Assembly: GCF_002019635.1 (NCBI RefSeq)
Contig: NZ_KV917371.1
Location: 682,001-746,000 of the forward strand
Source: Metabacillus halosaccharovorans
GTDB taxonomy: Bacteria; Bacillota; Bacilli; Bacillales; Bacillaceae
Length of the DNA stretch: 64,000 bases
Reading direction: 5' to 3'
Numbering within the stretch: the stretch's first letter is position 1; every line of letters starts with the position of its first letter. Under the pieces are notes generated by a model. The model was given only the letters and a program-made list of their open reading frames with translations. It ran no database searches and had not been told where the DNA came from. A program made the translations under genes and the position numbers. Shown here one piece after another: positions 57,564 through 64,000 of the stretch.

Positions 57564-58529
57564 TCATGTCATCTCTTGTTGCAGAATTCCATATAATAGC
57601 TTCGCTACCTTATTTGTATCATGTCTAATCACATTGTTTTCATAACTCACAATTTTGTCTGTTAATACTTCAAGGCCCAATGATTTCAATTTTTCAATAT
57701 CATAATGGACTGGCTTTGCAAGTTCTTCCTCATAAAGAGATTTAATGTTTGCAGGAATTTCTTCTTCATTGACAAGTATTGTATCAATAAATGCTTCCTG
57801 CATATGATCATATAAAGCTTTCACATGATCACTGGCGGAAAAATCCAATGTTTCACCTGCTTGGGTCATGACATTGCAGATGTACACTTTTTTTGCTTTG
57901 GCTTTGCGAACCTCTTCCCCAATTTTAGGAACAAGCAGATTCGGTAAAATACTCGTGTACAAACTGCCGGGGCCGATGATAATTAAATCAGCTTCCCGAA
58001 TGACCTCGACTGTTTCCGGAAGCGGCTCAATCTTACTAGGACTTAGGAAAACCCGCTTGATCTTCTTCCCTGAAAATGGAATCTTTGATTCTCCGGAAAC
58101 AACGGTTCCGTCTTCCATTTCCGCATTTAAAATGACACTTGTGTTTGCGGCTGGTAAGACTTTGCCCCGCACATTTAGCACGGTGCTCATTTCCCTGATC
58201 GCATGAACAAAGTCGCCGGTAATGTTGGTCATTGCTGCCAGGATTAAGTTTCCTAAGGAATGACCAATTAAATTGTTTCCTTTATTAAAACGATGCTGAA
58301 ACAGCTCTTCAACGAGGGGCTCAACATCTGATAATGCCGCTAATACATTGCGAATATCTCCAGGAGGTGGGATATTTAACTCATTTCGGAGCCTACCTGA
58401 GCTCCCGCCATCATCGGCAACCGTTACAATGGCAGTAATATCAACAGGAAATTTCTTTAATCCTCTTAATAATACCGATAATCCTGTACCGCCGCCAATA
58501 ATGACTACTTTTGGTAATGTTTCAGCCAT
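57564..58529 (-). CDS. yvcK: Gluconeogenesis factor YvcK (CofD-like)
   Basis: 321 aa. '[20 protein letters not shown]' (7-26) binds UDP-sugars; '[16 protein letters not shown]' near 36 and '[15 protein letters not shown]' near 86 are CofD-fold marks. Known homologues are needed for growth on gluconeogenic carbon and for cell-wall synthesis. Three bases separate its start from the rapZ stop, so translation is coupled. Confidence 0.96.
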   Translation of the reverse strand: MAETLPKVVIIGGGTGLSVLLRGLKKFPVDITAIVTVADDGGSSGRLRNELNIPPPGDIRNVLAALSDVEPLVEELFQHRFNKGNNLIGHSLGNLILAAMTNITGDFVHAIREMSTVLNVRGKVLPAANTSVILNAEMEDGTVVSGESKIPFSGKKIKRVFLSPSKIEPLPETVEVIREADLIIIGPGSLYTSILPNLLVPKIGEEVRKAKAKKVYICNVMTQAGETLDFSASDHVKALYDHMQEAFIDTILVNEEEIPANIKSLYEEELAKPVHYDIEKLKSLGLEVLTDKIVSYENNVIRHDTNKVAKLLYGILQQEMT

Positions 58530-58532
58530 TAC

Positions 58533-59435
58533 TTAGTGATGCTTTCTTTTCTCAATGTCCCGATGTGAAACTTGAGTGTGATAATCATTTTTATAGTAAT
58601 TGGCAATGTATTCAGCTAATGTTACTGAGCGATGTTGTCCTCCTGTACATCCAATCGCTACAACGAGTTGACTTTTTCCCTCACGTTTATAATAAGGCAA
58701 CATAAACGTAAGCAAGTCCTGGAGCTTTTCTAAAAACTTCTGTGTTTCATTCCACTTTAGAACATAGGAAGAAACCTCTTCCTGCAAACCTGTTTTCGGT
58801 CTCATATGATCAATGTAATGCGGGTTAGGTAAAAAGCGTACATCAAAGACAAGATCTGCATCAATAGGAATTCCGTATTTAAATCCGAATGATGTAACAT
58901 TTACTGTAAATGTATGCTCGACACTTGAGGAGAACTGTTTTAGAATCTTTTCTCTCAGCTCTCTGGGCTTCAGCTCTGATGTATCATAGATAAGCTGTGC
59001 TCTACCTTTTAACTCTTCAAGAAGCTCCCGTTCAAGACCGATACCTTCTAAAGGTAGACCCTTTGATGCCAATGGGTGGGAACGTCTTGTTTCCTTGTAT
59101 CGCGTTACAAGTGTTGAATCTTTTGCATCCAAAAATAAGATATGCGGTGTTAACCATGCATTCTCTGCTAAATCGTCAAGTGCTTCAAACAAGCTATCAA
59201 AAAATTCTCTTCCTCGAAGGTCCATAACAAGTGCCACTTTATTCATTTTCGAGCCTGACTCTTTCATTAGCTCTAAAAATTTCGGCAACAAAGTTGGAGG
59301 CAAGTTGTCCACGCAGAAATAACCCAAGTCCTCAAAGCTTTGAATGGCAACTGTTTTTCCAGCCCCAGACATACCTGTAATAATCACCATTTGCACTTCC
59401 TGCGGTGTTTGTTGTTCCGTTTGTTCAATGGTCAT
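58533..59435 (-). CDS. rapZ: RNase adapter / nucleotide-binding protein RapZ (YvcJ)
   Basis: 300 aa. Walker A 'GMSGAGKT' at about residues 20-27; '[23 protein letters not shown]' near 35; C-terminal '[19 protein letters not shown]' near 267. It binds GTP and ATP; in Bacillus it affects competence, in enterics it guides RNase E. It is in the conserved operon with yvcK and whiA. Confidence 0.96.
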   Translation of the reverse strand: MTIEQTEQQTPQEVQMVIITGMSGAGKTVAIQSFEDLGYFCVDNLPPTLLPKFLELMKESGSKMNKVALVMDLRGREFFDSLFEALDDLAENAWLTPHILFLDAKDSTLVTRYKETRRSHPLASKGLPLEGIGLERELLEELKGRAQLIYDTSELKPRELREKILKQFSSSVEHTFTVNVTSFGFKYGIPIDADLVFDVRFLPNPHYIDHMRPKTGLQEEVSSYVLKWNETQKFLEKLQDLLTFMLPYYKREGKSQLVVAIGCTGGQHRSVTLAEYIANYYKNDYHTQVSHRDIEKRKHH

Positions 59436-59545
59436 TTCATATCCTCCCCTCTTTCTTCACTCGTCATTTATTTTACGTTACCATGTTTTCACTTTCGATC
59501 ATGTACGTTTGTAAGAAAATGTGCCACACATCTGATTTTCCTATT

Positions 59546-60013
59546 TTATTGCGGATCTAGACGGTAGGAAAGTAATTCATAATCAGGTGTGTATGTAAAG
59601 GTACCATAAAGCATTCCTGTTCCCTTTATAACATATTCCAGTATGTGATGATCTCCAGGGGCCATTGGCAGTTCCTGAATCACATCTTTATTATGCCATT
59701 TTATCGTTCCCTCTTCAGATTCCAAGACATTTGTTCCCTGGTAATCTGTTGCTAAGAACGTAAACATCATCCATTCTGATACAATATCTGTTCCATCTTG
59801 TATGATGAAGGTAAAGATTCCTTTAAGCTGTGGGTTTTTAATATATATGCCCGTTTCTTCACGGAATTCACGAGTGACCGTATCCTTCACCGATTCTCCT
59901 AACTCCATTTTGCCACCTGGAGCTACCCACCAGCCTCTTCTGGGTTTTTGCAGGAGAAGAACTTTATTTCCTTCCATTAAGACGCAATTGGTTACTCTTT
60001 GCAAATTCTCCAC
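59546..60013 (-). CDS. Nudix hydrolase (YvcI-like, 8-oxo-dGTP diphosphatase type)
   Basis: 155 aa with the Nudix box 'GGKMELGESVKDT' / 'REFREETGI' at about residues 33-56. The start GTG 60013 keeps the frame; the ribosome site is weak. It heads the rapZ-yvcK-whiA-crh operon as yvcI does in B. subtilis. The substrate, perhaps an oxidised or damaged nucleotide, is not known. Confidence 0.92.
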   Translation of the reverse strand: MENLQRVTNCVLMEGNKVLLLQKPRRGWWVAPGGKMELGESVKDTVTREFREETGIYIKNPQLKGIFTFIIQDGTDIVSEWMMFTFLATDYQGTNVLESEEGTIKWHNKDVIQELPMAPGDHHILEYVIKGTGMLYGTFTYTPDYELLSYRLDPQ

Positions 60014-60252
60014 CTCGATTTTCCACAGAACATTACTCTTGCTAGCAACGTACTTTTACTTCTATTATACTATATTTCAAATTATCTTCACAACGAACAG
60101 GACTGGTGTACAAAAATAAAAAACGATAGTGGTAGGGATTATTCTTTTTTATTACGTGAAAGAGACTAAGAAGAGGATTACTACTATGTATATACGTTTA
60201 TATCGTAAAACTGTTTCATTTTTTTAGAGAAAAAATAAAAACAGCAGACAGG
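60014..60252. other. Spacer between trxB and the Nudix gene
   Basis: A/T-rich; probably holds the promoter of the operon headed by the Nudix gene, but no -35/-10 pair stands out. No gene seen. Confidence 0.5.
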
Positions 60253-60288
60253 CAAAAAAAGGGAGCATGGGAAAGGGCGCCCATGCTC
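60253..60288 (-). terminator. Terminator of trxB
   Basis: A 9-bp perfect stem (GAGCATGGG / CCCATGCTC) followed by CCTTTTTTTG on the minus strand, 140 bp after the stop. Confidence 0.85.
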
Positions 60289-60430
60289 TAAAAAAGTCTA
60301 TTTATAAAAGGGGGTCAATTACTATTTATATAGTACCTCATAATTGTTTCACTCATGTTACAAGAGGGTTAAAACACAATTACGAATTTGTTAATCAGAC
60401 TTCGATCCCCTTTTACAATCCGGGTTTAAA

Positions 60431-61387
<957 letters not shown>

Positions 61388-61554
61388 TCACTCCTTAGTA
61401 AAACCTTTACTTTGATTATCTGCTTTTTCGAGAAGACAAATACCCTTCATTTTATCTTCATCATTTTCTGCTATAAACATCGTATTAAATTAACGAGAAT
61501 GATGCCAATTTTTTGCTCATGATGGGGTGGGGAGGTATAGAAGTTGGTCGATTT

Positions 61555-61660
61555 TTGGCGAAAATTGTCTAATAGGAAATAAGTTGCTGAAAATCGTAAA
61601 TAAAATTTGAAAATAGAAAATATAATTTCAAAATCGAAAATAAAATCCAAAAATCGAAAA
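61555..61660 (-). repeat. 20-nt periodic array, copy 5 (inverted)
   Basis: On the minus strand TTTTATTTTCGATT, TATATTTTCTATT, TTTTATTTACGATT and CTTATTTCCTATTAG follow at 20-21 nt, then ACAATTTTCGCC. Same order and same end motif as the other four copies, opposite orientation in the window. It lies between the trxB start and the TPR-gene terminator. Confidence 0.83.
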
Positions 61661-61682
61661 AATTCTTCCCCCGCCAAGCTAC

Positions 61683-61727
61683 TGGGACGAGGAACCTGTC
61701 CCTCCGTACCACCAGGTTCTCCGTACC
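61683..61727. repeat. GTACGGAG direct repeats with inverted GAACCTG/CAGGTTC
   Basis: Minus strand reads GTACGGAG, AACCTGGTG, GTACGGAG, then GGACAGGTTCCTCGTCCC. The pair GAACCTG / CCAGGTTC can fold. It stands between array copy 5 and the terminator. Confidence 0.5.
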
Positions 61728-61754
61728 AAAAAACCCGCTACAAGGCGGGTTTTT
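61727..61754 (-). terminator. Terminator of the TPR gene
   Basis: A 10-bp stem, AAAAACCCGC with GCGGGTTTTT, followed by TT on the minus strand; it touches the stop codon. Confidence 0.88.
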
Positions 61755-63201
61755 ATGAGAGCATGTTTTTGATGAGTTTTGCATATTTCCCAATGGTTGC
61801 AACGGATGTTGTGTATTGGGTTGCAATGGTTGCTTGAGTTATGGGTTGATTTGCTTCGGTTCTCCATACATATTCCAGTGCAGCTGCCCAGCCTTGATGA
61901 TTTTGTAATGAGATATTTTCTTTGTAGACTTTTGTAAGAATTCGGAAAGAAAATAAAAACAATTCATCCTGCTTTGAGTGAGCAGATAAAGACTCGGCGA
62001 TGTGATAGAGTGCAGCTATCTTTTCATCTATGTGATGATCGTTTGATAAAGCAAATGTTATAAATTCTTTTTCAAGCTGTGATTGCGGTACAGTTGATGA
62101 TTGGTAGAGCTTGATCTCATTATGATTGTTTGTTTGAACGGCAAGAAAAATGGCGTAAAGACGCTCTTCAAGTGTCATGCTGCCTACACGATGATTAGCA
62201 TCACCTGACACATTCCACGGCTCTGAGCCTTCTTTCTCTTTGTTTTCCTTTATGACCCGCTCCCACATTTGTTCAGCAAATGTCACATTTCCTGTAAAAT
62301 ATGCGGAATATGATAACCAGTAATAAAAGACTTCATCACCTTCAAAGCCTTGTTTATAGAGAGAGCGAAGCCACTTGTAAGCAAGCGGGTAATGCCCGAC
62401 CAATGCAAAAGTTGCTCCAAGCTTATAGCGGTGTTCTAATAAAAGCGGATGTACAGCTGATAATACATTTGCGATTTCTTCAACCTTTTCGTCCTGGCGT
62501 TCATAATAATAAAAAACTAAAAGATTACAGTATGCATGAAGGTTGCCAGGGTTCTGTTCAAGAACTGTTTGCAAGTATTGTTTGGCTTTATCCACTTCTC
62601 CTACATAAAAATAAGCCAGGGATAAATTATTATGTGCCGACCAAAATTCAGGATATTCTTCAACAATTTCTTCAAGTAATGTGATAGCCTCTTCAAACTG
62701 GCTAGTTTCCAGAAGAGATTTGGCTGCATCTTGTTTTAAAATCAAATCATCAGGATCTTTTAAAAATGGTTCCTCATCATCATCTTCCATTGTTAAGAGA
62801 TCGATCAAATCTTCATTTTCCTCAATAAATTCACCATACGGATCGATTCTTGAATACTCTGTTGCACATTTATATGCTTCCTGAAATAATCCAAGATGTG
62901 CGTAATTGTTTGCCATAAAGTAGTGACATTCCGTCATTTCTTTATCAAGTTCATCAAGTATATATGAAAGCAATTCATTTGATTGACTGTATTTTCCCAT
63001 ATCTGTATAGATCGTAGCGAGCTGGGAGAACTTAACTGGATCCATCGGATCAAGCTCTACAGCCTTTTGTAGATATTTACTTGCTTTTTGATAGTTTTGC
63101 TCTCGGTATGCCTTAAGACCTTTATTATAATAATATTGTCCATCTTGGAGAAACGGGACAACCTGTGCGTTTTTTTGTTGTTTGCTCAATTGTTTTCCCA
63201 C
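61753..63201 (-). CDS. Tetratricopeptide-repeat protein (YvcD-like)
   Basis: 482 aa from GTG 63201, five bases after TGGAGGAT; an ATG at 63219 overlaps that site. At least five TPR motifs: 'YYNKGLKAYREQNYQKASKYLQKAVELDP' near 20-50, then helices to about 300 ('ALVGHYPLAYKWLRSLYKQGFEGDEVFYYWLSYSAYF'). The C-terminal end is helical. A scaffold for protein binding; B. subtilis yvcD holds the same place next to trxB and its function is unknown. Confidence 0.9.
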   Translation of the reverse strand: MGKQLSKQQKNAQVVPFLQDGQYYYNKGLKAYREQNYQKASKYLQKAVELDPMDPVKFSQLATIYTDMGKYSQSNELLSYILDELDKEMTECHYFMANNYAHLGLFQEAYKCATEYSRIDPYGEFIEENEDLIDLLTMEDDDEEPFLKDPDDLILKQDAAKSLLETSQFEEAITLLEEIVEEYPEFWSAHNNLSLAYFYVGEVDKAKQYLQTVLEQNPGNLHAYCNLLVFYYYERQDEKVEEIANVLSAVHPLLLEHRYKLGATFALVGHYPLAYKWLRSLYKQGFEGDEVFYYWLSYSAYFTGNVTFAEQMWERVIKENKEKEGSEPWNVSGDANHRVGSMTLEERLYAIFLAVQTNNHNEIKLYQSSTVPQSQLEKEFITFALSNDHHIDEKIAALYHIAESLSAHSKQDELFLFSFRILTKVYKENISLQNHQGWAAALEYVWRTEANQPITQATIATQYTTSVATIGKYAKLIKNMLS

Positions 63202-63389
63202 TGAAATCCTCCATTTCATTCATTTCACCGTACGTAAGTATACCACAAGATGTGCTTTCAAAATAGTAGGTAAATGTAAAGACGCACATATACCTTAATT
63301 GGAAAATTAATTCCAAATGTTAAAATAACAAATATTCAATTTTAAAAAAGTGAAGAATAGAAATAGAACAAGATCAGGAGGATGTATGA

Positions 63390-64000
63390 ATGAACCAAAA
63401 AGAATTATCACCTCATCATATTGAGCTTACCTCTTCGGAAATTGGTGCATTGTGGGCATCATATATGTCGGAAAGTGCAAGCAAGCCAGTCTTACTCTAC
63501 TTTAATCAGATCGTCGAGGATTCCGAAATAAAAGAACTTATTGACACTGCTTTAGCTAAGTGTACTGAGCATATTGCAACATTAACTAAGTTTTTTGCTA
63601 AAGAAAAATACCCGCTTCCTATCGGTTTTTCAGAGCGGGATGTAAACATGGATGCACCAAGATTATTTTCAGATTCTTTTATCCTCTATTTCATTCGTAA
63701 TTTAGGCAAGGCTGCAATTGCAGCTGATGGTATGGCACTTTCAATGTCTGCACGGAAAGATATACGTGAACTCTATTATCATTATTTAACGGAAGCTTGC
63801 GAAGTTGAGGATATGGGAAAAGAAATAGAGCTTTCCAAAGGGTTATTTGTACGCACACCTTACCTATCAAAACCTAATAAAGTAACGATGGTAGAAAGTC
63901 AGGGATTTCTTCGCGGTTGGTTTGGGGAAAGACGTACATTAACCGCCACTGAAATTTCCCATATCTCAATGAATTATTCGAACAATGCACTAGGAAAAAC
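63390..64000 (+). CDS. DUF3231 family protein, copy 3 (3' end beyond the window)
   Basis: ATG 63390, behind CAGGAGGATG, opens a frame that stays open to the right edge (203 codons). 'LTSSEIGALWASYMSESASKPVLLYFNQIVED', 'GFSERDVNMDAPRLFSDSF' and 'GFLRGWFGERRTLTATEISHIS' mark the first DUF3231 half and the start of the second. An ATG four bases earlier leads to an early stop. Third paralogue in the window. Confidence 0.88.
   Translation, partial: MNQKELSPHHIELTSSEIGALWASYMSESASKPVLLYFNQIVEDSEIKELIDTALAKCTEHIATLTKFFAKEKYPLPIGFSERDVNMDAPRLFSDSFILYFIRNLGKAAIAADGMALSMSARKDIRELYYHYLTEACEVEDMGKEIELSKGLFVRTPYLSKPNKVTMVESQGFLRGWFGERRTLTATEISHISMNYSNNALGK

Overview
The window looks like the chromosome of a low-GC, spore-former-type Bacillaceae bacterium (Bacillus sensu lato). 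The grounds are the gene order rpoN - cggR - gapA - pgk - tpiA - gpmI - eno - secG - esterase - rnr - smpB - ssrA, the block yvcD - trxB - yvcI - rapZ - yvcK - whiA - crh facing clpP and a tRNA-Arg, a Crh protein, SigB-type and CtsR-type sites, and DUF3231 proteins. The species cannot be fixed from the sequence alone.

Region by region. 1-5.3 kb is a Fur-controlled iron locus: a siderophore-binding lipoprotein (cut by the window edge), an AraC regulator fused to a binding-protein-like domain, two FecCD permeases and a small haem-monooxygenase-like protein, with three Fur boxes. 5.3-22 kb is accessory: a DUF454 protein, a TerC-family exporter, a PhzF-like isomerase, two EamA transporters, a Qnr-like pentapeptide protein, a wall-anchored GH5 endoglucanase with a perfect cre site, a Nudix gene behind a ykkC-type riboswitch, MgtC, CBO0543, GNAT and AraC proteins, DUF3231 and DUF3243 proteins and a Mn catalase with SigB promoters. 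22-28 kb is a polyol or sugar cluster (Gfo/Idh dehydrogenase, TIM-barrel isomerase, MFS porter, LacI) ending in a deletion scar made of a lipoprotein head and a GH43 tail. 28-34 kb holds flavin-dependent monooxygenases, a nitroreductase, and MarR and HxlR regulators with clear operators.

34.6-50 kb is the conserved core: tmRNA (ssrA) split by a small group I intron in its T-loop, then smpB, rnr, esterase and secG, and the glycolytic operon under CggR. A NERD-domain gene sits between secG and eno with an unusual 20-nt periodic repeat on each side. 50-55 kb holds a DHA2-type drug exporter with a TetR repressor and three operators, a small unknown protein and a chemoreceptor. 55-64 kb has tRNA-Arg, clpP with a CtsR box, the crh/whiA/yvcK/rapZ/yvcI operon, trxB, a TPR protein and a third DUF3231 gene cut by the right edge.

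The most unusual items are the five-copy family of 20-nt periodic intergenic arrays, two of which bracket the NERD gene; the intron-split tmRNA; the Nudix-linked riboswitch; and the inverted duplication of a promoter/operator module around hxlR. No CRISPR array, insertion sequence or prophage was seen.
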